Below are positions 39,401-55,163 of a stretch of 64,000 nt of DNA, piece after piece. The stretch comes from Ricordea florida (taxonomy: Eukaryota > Cnidaria > Anthozoa > Corallimorpharia > Ricordeidae). The position numbers were made by a program, and so were the translations under genes. Positions within the stretch are counted from its first letter, which is position 1. Each line of letters starts with the position of its first letter. Location of the stretch: NCBI GenBank assembly GCA_949710005.1, contig OX453286.1, positions 1,140,001-1,204,000 of the forward strand, read 5' to 3'. A model generated the notes under the pieces. It saw only the letters and a program-made list of their open reading frames with translations. It made no database searches and was not told where the DNA came from.

Positions 39401-42400
39401 AAAAATAAAAAAGCTGATTAATAACCCATCAAAAGGACCTGAAGAAACAGCTGACTATTAACCCATCAAAATGACCATAAGAAACAGATAATCATTAACC
39501 CATCAAAATGACCTTAAAAAACAGCTGATTATTAACCCATTAAGATCACCATAAAAAACAGCTGATTAATAAGCCATCAAAATGACCATAACAAGCAGCT
39601 GATTATTAACCTACCAAAATCACCATTAAAAACAGCTGATTATTAACCCATCAAAATGACCATAAAAACCGCTGATTAATAACCCATCAAAATGACTTTA
39701 AAAAACGGCTGACTATTAACCCATTAAAATGACAATAAAAAACAGCTGATTATTAACCCATCAAAATGACCATAGAAAACAGCTGACCATTAACCCACCA
39801 AAATATCCATTAAAAACAGCTGATTATTAACCCATCAAAATGACCATAAATAACAGCTGATTAATAACCCATCAAAATGACCTCAAGAAACAGCTGACTA
39901 TTAACCCATCAAAATGACTATAAGAAACATGACTATTAACCCATCAAAATGACCATAAGAAACAGCTGAGTATTAACCCATCAAAATGACCATAAAAAAC
40001 AGCTGATTATTAACCCACCAAAATGACCATAAAAAACAGCTGATTATTAACCCATCAAAATCACATTAAAAAACAGCTGATTATTAACCCATCAAAATGA
40101 CCATAAAAAGCAGCTGATTAATAACCCATCAAAATGACGATAAGAAACAGCTGAGTATTAACCCATCAAAATGACCATAAGAAACAGATAATCATTAACC
40201 CATGAAAATGACCTTAAAAAACAGCTGATTATTAACCCATTAAGATCACGATAAAAAACAGCTGATTAATAACCCATCACAATGACGATAAGAAACAGCT
40301 GAGTATTAACCCATCAAAATGACCATAAGAAACAGCTGATTATTAACCCATCAAAATGACCATAAAAAACAGCTGATTATTACCCTATCAAAATGACCAT
40401 AAAAAACAGCTGATTATTAACCCATCAAAATGACCATAAAAAAAATCTGACTATTAATCCATCAAAATGACAAGAAAAAACAGCTGATTATTAACCCATC
40501 ATAATGAGGATAAAAAAAAGCTGACTATTAACCCATCTAAATGACCATAAAAAACAACTGATTATTAACCCATCAAAATGACCATAAAAAACAGCTCATT
40601 ATTAACCCATCAAAATCACCATAAAAAACAGCTGAGTATTAACCCATCAAAATGACCATAAAAAAAAGCTAATTATAAACCAATCAAAATGACCATAAAA
40701 AACAGCTGATTATTAACCCATCATAATGACCATAAAAAAACAGCTGATTATTAACCCATCAAAATGACCACAAGAAACAGCTGATTATTTACCCATCAAA
40801 ATGACCATAAAAAACAGCTGATTATTAACCCATCATAATAACCATAAAAAACAGCTAATTATTAACCCATCAAAATGACCATAAAAAACAGCTGATTATT
40901 AACCCATCAAAATGACCATGAAAAAAAACTGATTATTAACCCATCAAAATGACCATAAAAAACAGCTGATTATTAACCCATCAAAATGACCATAAGAAAC
41001 AGCTGATTATTAACCCATCAAGATGACCATAAAAAAACAGCTGATTATTAACCCATCAAAATAACCATAAAAAAATGCTAACTAGTAACCCATCAAAATG
41101 ACCTTAAAAAACCGCTGACTATTAACCCATTAAAATGACCATAAGAAACAGCTGATTATTAACCCATCAAAATGACGATAAAAAACAGCTGATTGTTTTC
41201 CCAGCAAAATGACCATATAAAACAGCTGATTATTAACCCATCATAATGAGGATAAAAAAAAGCTGACTATTAACCCATCTAAATGACCATAAAAAACAAC
41301 TGATTATTAACCCATCAAAATGACCATAAAAAACAGCTCATTATTAACCCATCAAAATCACCATAAAAAAAGCTGATTAATAACCCATCAAAAGGACCTC
41401 AAGAAACAGCTGACTATTAACCCATCAAAATGACCATAAGAAACAGATAATCATTAACCCATCAAAATGACCTTAAAAAACAGCTGATTATTAACCCATT
41501 AAGATCACCATAAAAAACAGCTGATTAATAACCCATCAAAATGAACATAACAAGCAGCTGATTATTAACCCACCAAAAAAACAATTAAAAACAGCTGATT
41601 ATTAACCCATCAAAATGACCATAAAAACCGCTGATTAATAACCCATCAAAATGACTTTAAAAAACGGCTGACTATTAACCCATTAAAATGACAATAAAAA
41701 ACAGCTGATTATTAACCCATCAAAATGACCATAGAAAACAGCTGACCATTAACCCACCAAAATATCCATTAAAAACAGCTGATTATTACCCCATCAAAAT
41801 GACCATAAAAAACAGCTGATTATTAACCCATCAAAATGACCATAAGAAACAGCTGATTATTAACTCATCAAAGTTACCATAAAAAACAGCTAAATATTAA
41901 CCCACCAAAATCACCATAAAAAAAAGCTGATTATTAACCGATAAAAATGACCATAGAAAACAGCTGACTATTAACCCACCAAAATCACCATTAAAAACAG
42001 CTGATTATTAACCCATCAAAATGACCATAAAAAAATGCTGATTAATAACCCATCAAAATGACCTCAAGAAACAGCTGACTATTAACCCATCAAAATGACT
42101 ATAAGAAACATTTGACTGTTAACCCATCAAAATGACCATAAGAAACAGCTGATTATTAACCAATCAAAATGACGATAAAAAACAGCTGATTATTACCCCA
42201 TCAAAATGACAATAAAAAACAGCTGATTATTAACCCATCAAAATGACCATAAGAAACGGCTGATTATTAACCCATCAAAATGACCATAAGAAACAGCTAA
42301 GTATTAACCCATCAAAATGACCATAAAAAACAGCTGACTATTAACCCATCAAAATGACCATAAAAAACAGCTTATTATTAACCCATCAAAATGACCATAA

Positions 42401-45400
42401 AAAACAGCTGATTATTAACCCATCATAATGAGCATAAAAAAAGCTGACTATTAACCCATCAAAATGACCATAAAAAACAACTGATTATTAACCCATCAAA
42501 ATGACCATAGAAAACAGCTGAGTATTAACCCATCAAAATGACCATAAAAAACAGCTGATTATTAACCCATCGAAATGACCATAAAAAACAGCTGAGTATT
42601 AACCCATCAAAATGACCATAAAAACAGCTGATTATTAACCCATCAAAATAACCATAAGAAACAGCTGATTATTAACCCATTAAAATGACCATAAAAAAAC
42701 AGCTGATTATTAACCCATCAAAATGACCATAAGAAACAGCTGATTATTAACCGATCAAAATTACCATAAAAAAATGCTGACTAGTAACCCATCAAAATGA
42801 CCTTTATAAACAGCTGAGTATTAACCCATCAAAATGACCATAAGAAACAGCTGATTATTAACCAATCAAAATGACCATAAAAAACAGCTGATTATTACCC
42901 ACTCAAAATGACCATAAAAAACAGCTGATTATTAACCCATCAAAATGACCATAAGAAACAGCTGATTATTAACCCACGAAAATCACCATAAAAAACAGCT
43001 GATTACTACCCCATAAAAATGACCATAAAGACATCTGATTATTCACCCATCAAAATGACCTTAAAAAACAGCTGATTATTAACCCATTAAAATGACCTTA
43101 AAAAACAGGTGACTATTAACCAATCAAAATGACCATAAAAAAACAGCTGATTATTAACCCATCAAAATGACCGTAAAAACAGCTGATTATTCAGCCATCA
43201 AAATGACCTTAAAAACAGCTGACTATTAACCCATCAAAATGACCATAAAAAACAGCTGAGTATTAACCCATCAAAATGACCATAAGAAACAGCTGATTAT
43301 TAACCCACCAAAATCACCATAAAAAACAGCTGATTATTACCCCATAAAAATGACCATAAAGACATCTGATTATTCACCCATCAAAATGACCTTAAAAAAC
43401 ATCTGATTATTAACCCATTAAAATGACCTTAAAAAACAGGTGACTATTAACCCATCAAAATGACCATAAAAAAACAGCTGATTATTAACCCATCAAAATT
43501 ACCATAAAAACAGCTGATTATTCAGCCATCAAAATGACCTTAAAAACAGCTGACTATTAACCCATAAAAATGACCATAAGAAACAGCTGAGTATTAACCC
43601 ATCAAAATGACCTTTTAAAACAGCTGACTATTAACCCATCAAAATGACCATAAAAAAACAGCTGATTAATAACCCATCAAAATGACCTTAAAAAACAGCT
43701 GACTATTAACCCACTAAAATCACCATAAAAAAACCTGATTATTAACCCATTAAAATGACCATAAAAAACAGCTGACTATTAACCCATCAAGATGACCTTA
43801 AAAAACAGCTGACTATTAACCCATCAAAATAATAAAAAACAACAGTTGATTAATAACCCATCAAAATGACCATGAAAAACAGCTGATTATTAACCCACAA
43901 AAATCACCATAAAAAACAGCTGATTATTAACCCATCAAAATCACCATAAAGAACAGCTGGTTAATAACCCATGAAAATCACCTTAAAAAATAGCTGATTA
44001 TTAACCCATTAAGATCACCATAAAAAACAGCTGATTATTAACCCATCAAAATGACCCTAAAAAAAAGCTGATTAATAACCCATCAAAATGACCACAAGAA
44101 ACAGCTGATTATTAACCCACCAAAATCACCATTAAAAACAGCTGATTATTAACCCATAAAATGACCATAAAAAACAGCTCATTAATAACCCATAAAAATG
44201 ACTTCAAAAAACGGCCGACTATGAACCCATTAAAATGACAATAAAAAACAGCTGATTATTAATCCATCAAAATGACCATAAAAAACAGCTGACTATTAAC
44301 CCATCAAATTAAGAAAAAACAGAACAGCTGATTATTAACCCATCAAAGTTACCATAAAAAACAGCTAAATATTAACCCACCAAAATCACCATAAAAAACA
44401 GCTGATTATTAACCGATAAAAATGACCATAGAAAACAGCTGACTATTAACCCACCAAAATCACCATTAAAAACAGCTGATTATTAACCCATCAAAATGAC
44501 CATCAAAAAAAAACTGATTAATAACCCATCAAAATGACCTCAAGAAACAGCTGACTATTAACCCATCAAAATGACTATAAGAAACATCTGACTATTAACC
44601 CATCAAAATGACCATAAGAAACAACTGAGTATTAACCCATCAAAATGACCATAAAAAACAGCTGATTATTACCCCATCAAAATGACCATAAAAAACAGCT
44701 GATTATTTTCCCATCAAAATGACCTTAAAAAACAGCTGATTATTAACCCACCAAAATCACCATAAGAACAGAGCTGATTATTAACCCATCAAAATGACCA
44801 TAAAAAGCAGCTGATAATTAACCCATTAAAATAAAAATAAAAAAGCTGATTAATAACCCATCAAAAGGACCTGAAGAAACAGCTGACTATTAACCCATCA
44901 AAATGACCATAAGAAACAGATAATCATTAACCCATCAAAATGACCTTAAAAAACAGCTGATTATTAACCCATTAAGATCACCATAAAAAACAGCTGATTA
45001 ATAAGCCATCAAAATGACCATAACAAGCAGCTGATTATTAACCTACCAAAATCACCATTAAAAACAGCTGATTATTAACCCATCAAAATGACCATAAAAA
45101 CCGCTGATTATTAACCCATCAAAATGACTTTAAAAAACGGCTGACTATTAACCCATTAAAATGACAATAAAAAACAGCTGATTATTAACCCATCAAAATG
45201 ACCATAGAAAACAGCTGACCATTAACCCACCAAAATATCCATTAAAAACAGCTGATTATTAACCCATCAAAATGACCATAAATAACAGCTGATTAATAAC
45301 CCATCAAAATGACCTCAAGAAACAGCTGACTATTAACCCATCAAAATGACTATAAGAAACATGACTATTAACCCATCAAAATGACCATAAGAAACAGCTG

Positions 45401-47190
45401 AGTATTAACCCATCAAAATGACCATAAAAAACAGCTGATTATTAACCCACCAAAATGACCATAAAAAACAGCTGATTATTAACCCATCAAAATCACATTA
45501 AAAAACAGCTGATTATTAACCCATCAAAATGACCATAAAAAGCAGCTGATTAATAACCTATCAAAATGACGATAAGAAACAGCTGAGTATTAACCCATCA
45601 AAATGACCATAAGAAACAGATAATCATTAACCCATCAAAATGACCTTAAAAAACAGCTGATTATTAACCCATTAAGATCACGATAAAAAACAGCTGATTA
45701 ATAACCCATCACAATGACGATAAGAAACAGCTGAGTATTAACCCATCAAAATGACCATAAGAAACAGCTGATTATTAACCCATCAAAATGACCATAAAAA
45801 ACAGCTGATTATTACCCTATCAAAATGACCATAAAAAACAGCTGATTATTAACCCATCAAAATGACCATAAAAAAAATCTGACTATTAATCCATCAAAAT
45901 GACAAGAAAAAACAGCTGATTATTAACCCATCATAATGAGGATAAAAAAAAGCTGACTATTAACCCATCTAAATGACCATAAAAAACAACTGATTATTAA
46001 CCCATCAAAATGACCATAAAAAACAGCTCATTATTAACCCATCAAAATCACCATAAAAAACAGCTGAGTATTAACCCATCAAAATGACCATAAAAAAAAG
46101 CTAATTATAAACCAATCAAAATGACCATAAAAAACAGCTGATTATTAACCCATCATAATGACCATAAAAAAACAGCTGATTATTAACCCATCAAAATGAC
46201 CACAAGAAACAGCTGATTATTTACCCATCAAAATGACCATAAAAAACAGCTGATTATTAACCCATCATAATAACCATAAAAAACAGCTAATTATTAACCC
46301 ATCAAAATGACCATAAAAAACAGCTGATTATTAACCCATCAAAATGACCATGAAAAAAAACTGATTATTAACCCATCAAAATGACTATAAAAAACAGCTG
46401 ATTATTAACCCATCAAAATGACCATAAGAAACAGCTGATTATTAACCCATCAAGATGACCATAAAAAAACAGCTGATTATTAACCCATCAAAATAACCAT
46501 AAAAAAATGCTAACTAGTAACCCATCAAAATGACCTTAAAAAACCGCTGACTATTAACCCATTAAAATGACCATAAGAAACAGCTGATTATTAACCCATC
46601 AAAATGACGATAAAAAACAGCTGATTGTTTTCCCAGCAAAATGACCATATAAAACAGCTGATTATTAACCCATCATAATGAGGATAAAAAAAAGCTGACT
46701 ATTAACCCATCTAAATGACCATAAAAAACAACTGATTATTAACCCATCAAAATGACCATAAAAAACAGCTCATTATTAACCCATCAAAATCACCATAAAA
46801 AAAGCTGATTAATAACCCATCAAAAGGACCTCAAGAAACAGCTGACTATTAACCCATCAAAATGACCATAAGAAACAGATAATCATTAACCCATCAAAAT
46901 GACCTTAAAAAACAGCTGATTATTAACCCATTAAGATCACCATAAAAAACAGCTGATTAATAACCCATCAAAATGAACATAACAAGCAGCTGATTATTAA
47001 CCCACCAAAAAAACAATTAAAAACAGCTGATTATTAACCCATCAAAATGACCATAAAAACCGCTGATTAATAACCCATCAAAATGACTTTAAAAAACGGC
47101 TGACTATTAACCCATTAAAATGACAATAAAAAACAGCTGATTATTAACCCATCAAAATGACCATAGAAAACAGCTGACCATTAACCCACC
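36421..47190 (+). repeat. Higher-order repeat, 5432 bp, two tandem copies
   Basis: Offset 5432 holds for every marker checked: CTGATTATTAACTC 36421/41853, TCGAAATG 37138/42570, CAAAATAATA 38393/43825, AATTAAGAAAA 38875/44307, AACATGAC 39926/45358, CATCATAATA 40831/46263, GATTGTTTTC 41191/46623 and CACCAAAAAA 41571/47003. That is about 147 units per copy, joined near 41.8 kb. Confidence 0.92.
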
Positions 47191-50100
47191 AAAATATCCA
47201 TTAAAAACAGCTGATTATTAACCCATCAAAATGACCATAAAAAACAGCTGATTATTTACCAATCAAAATGACCTTAAAGAACAGCTGATTATTAACCCAC
47301 AACAATGACCATAAAAAACGGCTGATTATTAACCCATTAAAGTGACCATAAAAAACATCTGATTAATAACCGATCAAAATGACTATATAAAACAGCTGAT
47401 TATTAACCCATCAAAATGACCATAAAAAACAGCTCATTAATAACCCATCAAAATAACCATAAAAAATAGGTGACTATTAACCCACCAAAACCATCATAAA
47501 AAATAGCTAATTATTAACCCACAAAAATGACCATAAAAAACATCTGACTATTAACCCATCAAAATGACCTTAAAAAACAGCTGACTATTAACCCATCAAA
47601 ATGACCTTAAAAACCGCTTACTATTAACCCATCAAAATGACCATAACAAATCAGCTAATTAATAACCCATCAAAATGACCATAAAAAACAGCTGATTATT
47701 AACCCACCAAAATCACCATAAAAAAAGCTGATTATTAAACCATTAAAATGACCATAAAAAACAGCTGACTATTAACCCATCAAAATCACCTTAAAAAACA
47801 GCTGAATATTAACACATCAAAATGACCAAAAAAGAACAGTTGATTTATAAGCCATCAAAATGACCATAAAAAAAGAGCTCATTATTAACCCACCAAAATC
47901 ACCATAAAAAACAGCTGACTATTAACCCATCAAAATGACCTCAAAAAACAGCTGACTATTAACCCATCAAAATGACCATAAAAAACAGCTGATTTTTAAC
48001 CCATAAAAATGACCTTAAAAAACAGCTAATTATTAACCCACAAAAAATCACCATAAAAAACAGCTGATTATTAACCCATAAAAATAAACATAAAAAAGGT
48101 GACTATTAACCCATCCAAATGACCTTAAGAAACAGTTGAGTATTAACCCATCAAAATGACCATAAGAAACAGCTGATTATTAACCCATTAAAATGACCAT
48201 GAAAAAAAGCTGATTAATAACCCATCGAAATGACCACAAGAAAAAGCTGATTATTAACCCACCAAAATCACCATAAAAAACAGCTGATTATTCAGCCATC
48301 AAAATGACCTTAAAAAGCAGCTGACTATTAACCCATCAAAATGACCATAAGAAACAGCTGAGTATTAACCCATCAAAATGACCTTAAAAACAGCTGACTA
48401 TTAACCCATCAAAATGACCAAAAAAGAACAGCTGATTAATAACCCATCAAAATGACAATAAAAAACAGCTGATTTTTAACCCATTAAAATCCCCATAAAA
48501 AAACGGCTGATTATTAACCCACCAAAATAACCATGAAAAATCGCTAATTATTAACCCATCAAAATCACCATAAAAAACACCTGATTAATAACCCATTAAA
48601 ATGACCTCAAGAAACAGCTGACTTTTAACCCATCAAAATGACCTTAAAAAACAGCTGACTATTAACGCATTAAAATGACCATAAAAAAACAGCTGATTAA
48701 TAACCCATCAAAATGACGATAAAAACCAGCTAACTATTAACCCACCAAAAACACCATAAAAAAAGCTGATTATTAACCCATTAAAATGACCATAAAAAAC
48801 AGCTGAATCTTAACCCATCAAAATGACCATAAAAAACAGGTGATTATTAACCCATCAAAATGACCATAAAAAACAGTTGATTATTTAGCCATAGAAATGA
48901 CCTTAAAAAACAACTGATTATTAACCCACCAAAATCACTAAAAAACAGCTGATTATTAACCCATCAAAATGACCATAAAAAACAGCTGATTAATAACCCA
49001 TCAAAATGACCATAAAAAACAGCTGATTATTAACCCATCAAAATGACCATAAAAAACAGCTGATTAATAACCCATCAAAATGACCATAAAAAACAACTGA
49101 TTATTAACCCATCAAAATCACCATAAAAAACAGCTGAATATTAACCCATCAAAATGACCTTAAAAAACAGCTAATTATTAACCCACAAAAAATCACTATA
49201 AAAAACAGCTGATTATTAACCCATAAAAATAAACATAAAAAAGGTGACTATTAACCCATCCAAATGACCTGAAGAAACAGTTGAGTATTAACCCATCAAA
49301 ATGACCATAAGAAACAGCTGATTATTAACCCATTAAATTGACCATGAAAAAAAGCTGATTAATAACCCATCGAAATGACCACAAGAAAAAGCTGATTATT
49401 AACCCACCAAAATCACCATAAAAAACAGCTGATTATTCAGCCATCAAAATGACCTTAAAAAGCAGCTGACTATTAACCCATCAAAATGACCATAAAAAAC
49501 AGCTCATTATTAACCCATCAAAATCACCATAAAAAACAGCTGAGTATTAACCCATCAAAATGACCATAAAAAAAAGCTAATTATAAACCAATCAAAATGA
49601 CCATAAAAAACAGCTGATTATTAACCCATCATAATGACCATAAAAAAACAGCTGATTATTAACCCATCAAAATGACCACAAGAAACAGCTGATTATTTAC
49701 CCATCAAAATGACCATAAAAAACAGCTGATTATTAACCCATCATAATAACCATAAAAAACAGCTAATTATTAACCCATCAAAATGACCATAAAAAACAGC
49801 TGATTATTAACCCATCAAAATGACCATGAAAAAAAACTGATTATTAACCCATCAAAATGACCATAAAAAACAGCTGATTATTAACCCATCAAAATGACCA
49901 TAAGAAACAGCTGATTATTAACCCATCAAGATGACCATAAAAAAACAGCTGATTATTAACCCATCAAAATAACCATAAAAAAATGCTAACTAGTAACCCA
50001 TCAAAATGACCTTAAAAAACAGCTGACTATTAACCCATTAAAATGACCATAAAAAACAGCCTATTATTCACCCATCAAAATGACCATAAGAAACAGCTGA

Positions 50101-53100
50101 TTATTAACCCATCAAAATGACGATAAAAAACAGCTGATTTTTTTCCCAGCAAAATGACCATAAAAAACACCTAATTATTAAACCATTAAAATGACCATAA
50201 AAAAAGCTGATTAATAACCCATCAAAAGGACCTCAAGAAACAGCTGACTATTAACCCATCAAAATGACCATAAGAAACAGATAATCATTAACCCATCAAA
50301 ATGACCTTAAAAAACAGCTGATTATTAACCCATTAAGATCACCATAAAAAACAGCTGATTAATAACCCATCAAAATGAACATAACAAGCAGCTGATTATT
50401 AACCCACCAAAATAACAATTAAAAACAGCTGATTATTAACCCATCAAAATGACCATAAAAACCGCTGATTAATAACCCATCAAAATGACTTTAAAAAACG
50501 GCTGACTATTAACCCATTAAAATGACAATAAAAAACAGCTGATTATTAACCCATCATAATGAGGATAAAAAAAAGCTGACTATTAACCCATCTAAATGAC
50601 CATAAAAAACAACTGATTATTAACCCATCAAAATGACCATAAAAAACAGCTCATTATTAACCCATCAAAATCACCATAAAAAACAGCTGAGTATTAACCC
50701 ATCAAAATGACCATAAAAAAAAGCTAATTATAAACCAATCAAAATGACCATAAAAAACAGCTGATTATTAACCCATCATAATGACCATAAAAAAACAGCT
50801 GATTATTAACCCATCAAAATGACCACAAGAAACAGCTGATTATTTACCCATCAAAATGACCATAAAAAACAGCTGATTATTAACCCATCATAATAACCAT
50901 AAAAAACAGCTAATTATTAACCCATCAAAATGACCATAAAAAACAGCTGATTATTAACCCATCAAAATGACCATGAAAAAAAACTGATTATTAACCCATC
51001 AAAATGACTATAAAAAACAGCTGATTATTAACCCATCAAAATGACCATAAGAAACAGCTGATTATTAACCCATCAAGATGACCATAAAAAAACAGCTGAT
51101 TATTAACCCATCAAAATAACCATAAAAAAATGCTAACTAGTAACCCATCAAAATGACCTTAAAAAACCGCTGACTATTAACCCATTAAAATGACCATAAG
51201 AAACAGCTGATTATTAACCCATCAAAATGACGATAAAAAACAGCTGATTGTTTTCCCAGCAAAATGACCATATAAAACAGCTGATTATTAACCCATCATA
51301 ATGAGGATAAAAAAAAGCTGACTATTAACCCATCTAAATGACCATAAAAAACAACTGATTATTAACCCATCAAAATGACCATAAAAAACAGCTCATTATT
51401 AACCCATCAAAATCACCATAAAAAAAGCTGATTAATAACCCATCAAAAGGACCTCAAGAAACAGCTGACTATTAACCCATCAAAATGACCATAAGAAACA
51501 GATAATCATTAACCCATCAAAATGACCTTAAAAAACAGCTGATTATTAACCCATTAAGATCACCATAAAAAACAGCTGATTAATAACCCATCAAAATGAA
51601 CATAACAAGCAGCTGATTATTAACCCACCAAAAAAACAATTAAAAACAGCTGATTATTAACCCATCAAAATGACCATAAAAACCGCTGATTAATAACCCA
51701 TCAAAATGACTTTAAAAAACGGCTGACTATTAACCCATTAAAATGACAATAAAAAACAGCTGATTATTAACCCATCAAAATGACCATAGAAAACAGCTGA
51801 CCATTAACCCACCAAAATATCCATTAAAAACAGCTGATTATTAACCCATCAAAATGACCATAAAAAACAGCTGATTATTTACCAATCAAAATGACCTTAA
51901 AGAACAGCTGATTATTAACCCACAACAATGACCATAAAAAACGGCTGATTATTAACCCATTAAAGTGACCATAAAAAACATCTGATTAATAACCGATCAA
52001 AATGACTATATAAAACAGCTGATTATTAACCCATCAAAATGACCATAAAAAACAGCTCATTAATAACCCATCAAAATAACCATAAAAAATAGGTGACTAT
52101 TAACCCACCAAAACCATCATAAAAAATAGCTAATTATTAACCCACAAAAATGACCATAAAAAACATCTGACTATTAACCCATCAAAATGACCTTAAAAAA
52201 CAGCTGACTATTAACCCATCAAAATGACCTTAAAAACCGCTTACTATTAACCCATCAAAATGACCATAACAAATCAGCTAATTAATAACCCATCAAAATG
52301 ACCATAAAAAACAGCTGATTATTAACCCACCAAAATCACCATAAAAAAAGCTGATTATTAAACCATTAAAATGACCATAAAAAACAGCTGACTATTAACC
52401 CATCAAAATCACCTTAAAAAAGAGCTGAATATTAACACATCAAAATGACCAAAAAAGAACAGTTGATTTATAAGCCATCAAAATGACCATAAAAAAAGAG
52501 CTCATTATTAACCCACCAAAATCACCATAAAAAACAGCTGACTATTAACCCATCAAAATGACCTCAAAAAACAGCTGACTATTAACCCATCAAAATGACC
52601 ATAAAAAACAGCTGATTTTTAACCCATAAAAATGACCTTAAAAAACAGCTAATTATTAACCCACAAAAAATCACCATAAAAAACAGCTGATTATTAACCC
52701 ATAAAAATAAACATAAAAAAGGTGACTATTAACCCATCCAAATGACCTTAAGAAACAGTTGAGTATTAACCCATCAAAATGACCATAAGAAACAGCTGAT
52801 TATTAACCCATTAAAATGACCATGAAAAAAAGCTGATTAATAACCCATCGAAATGACCACAAGAAAAAGCTGATTATTAACCCACCAAAATCACCATAAA
52901 AAACAGCTGATTATTCAGCCATCAAAATGACCTTAAAAAGCAGCTGACTATTAACCCATCAAAATGACCATAAGAAACAGCTGAGTATTAACCCATCAAA
53001 ATGACCTTAAAAACAGCTGACTATTAACCCATCAAAATGACCAAAAAAGAACAGCTGATTAATAACCCATCAAAATGACAATAAAAAACAGCTGATTTTT

Positions 53101-55163
53101 AACCCATTAAAATCCCCATAAAAAAACGGCTGATTATTAACCCACCAAAATAACCATGAAAAATCGCTAATTATTAACCCATCAAAATCACCATAAAAAA
53201 CACCTGATTAATAACCCATTAAAATGACCTCAAGAAACAGCTGACTTTTAACCCATCAAAATGACCTTAAAAAACAGCTGACTATTAACGCATTAAAATG
53301 ACCATAAAAAAACAGCTGATTAATAACCCATCAAAATGACGATAAAAACCAGCTAACTATTAACCCACCAAAAACACCATAAAAAAAGCTGATTATTAAC
53401 CCATTAAAATGACCATAAAAAACAGCTGAATCTTAACCCATCAAAATGACCATAAAAAACAGGTGATTATTAACCCATCAAAATGACCATAAAAAACAGT
53501 TGATTATTTAGCCATAGAAATGACCTTAAAAAACAACTGATTATTAACCCACCAAAATCACTAAAAAACAGCTGATTATTAACCCATCAAAATGACCATA
53601 AAAAACAGCTGATTAATAACCCATCAAAATGACCATAAAAAACAGCTGATTATTAACCCATCAAAATGACCATAAAAAACAGCTGATTAATAACCCATCA
53701 AAATGACCATAAAAAACAACTGATTATTAACCCATCAAAATCACCATAAAAAACAGCTGAATATTAACCCATCAAAATGACCTTAAAAAACAGCTAATTA
53801 TTAACCCACAAAAAATCACTATAAAAAACAGCTGATTATTAACCCATAAAAATAAACATAAAAAAGGTGACTATTAACCCATCCAAATGACCTGAAGAAA
53901 CAGTTGAGTATTAACCCATCAAAATGACCATAAGAAACAGCTGATTATTAACCCATTAAATTGACCATGAAAAAAAGCTGATTAATAACCCATCGAAATG
54001 ACCACAAGAAAAAGCTGATTATTAACCCACCAAAATCACCATAAAAAACAGCTGATTATTCAGCCATCAAAATGACCTTAAAAAGCAGCTGACTATTAAC
54101 CCATCAAAATGACCATAAAAAACAGCTCATTATTAACCCATCAAAATCACCATAAAAAACAGCTGAGTATTAACCCATCAAAATGACCATAAAAAAAAGC
54201 TAATTATAAACCAATCAAAATGACCATAAAAAACAGCTGATTATTAACCCATCATAATGACCATAAAAAAACAGCTGATTATTAACCCATCAAAATGACC
54301 ACAAGAAACAGCTGATTATTTACCCATCAAAATGACCATAAAAAACAGCTGATTATTAACCCATCATAATAACCATAAAAAACAGCTAATTATTAACCCA
54401 TCAAAATGACCATAAAAAACAGCTGATTATTAACCCATCAAAATGACCATGAAAAAAAACTGATTATTAACCCATCAAAATGACCATAAAAAACAGCTGA
54501 TTATTAACCCATCAAAATGACCATAAGAAACAGCTGATTATTAACCCATCAAGATGACCATAAAAAAACAGCTGATTATTAACCCATCAAAATAACCATA
54601 AAAAAATGCTAACTAGTAACCCATCAAAATGACCTTAAAAAACAGCTGACTATTAACCCATTAAAATGACCATAAAAAACAGCCTATTATTCACCCATCA
54701 AAATGACCATAAGAAACAGCTGATTATTAACCCACCAAAATGACCATAAAAAACAGCTGATTGTTTTCCCAGCAAAATGACCATAAAAAACACCTAATTA
54801 TTAAACCATTAAAATGACCATAAAAAAAGCTGATTAATAACCCATCAAAAGGACCTCAAGAAACAGCTGACTATTAACCCATCAAAATGACCATAAGAAA
54901 CAGATAATCATTAACCCATCAAAATGACCTTAAAAAACAGCTGATTATTAACCCATTAAGATCACCATAAAAAACAGCTGATTAATAACCCATCAAAATG
55001 AACATAACAAGCAGCTGATTATTAACCCACCAAAATAACAATTAAAAACAGCTGATTATTAACCCATCAAAATGACCATAAAAACCGCTGATTAATAACC
55101 CATCAAAATGACTTTAAAAAACGGCTGACTATTAACCCATTAAAATGACAATAAAAAACAGCT
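45915..55163 (+). repeat. Higher-order repeat, 4623 bp, two tandem copies
   Basis: Offset 4623: CATAATGAG 45932/50555, CATCATAATA 46263/50886, GATTGTTTTC 46623/51246, ATTATTTACC 47251/51874, AAACCGCTTA 47611/52234 and GCTAATTATA 49576/54199. Copies diverge before 45.91 kb and after 55.16 kb, so the junction is near 50.54 kb. It overlaps the right end of the 5432-bp repeat, showing layered duplication. Confidence 0.92.
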
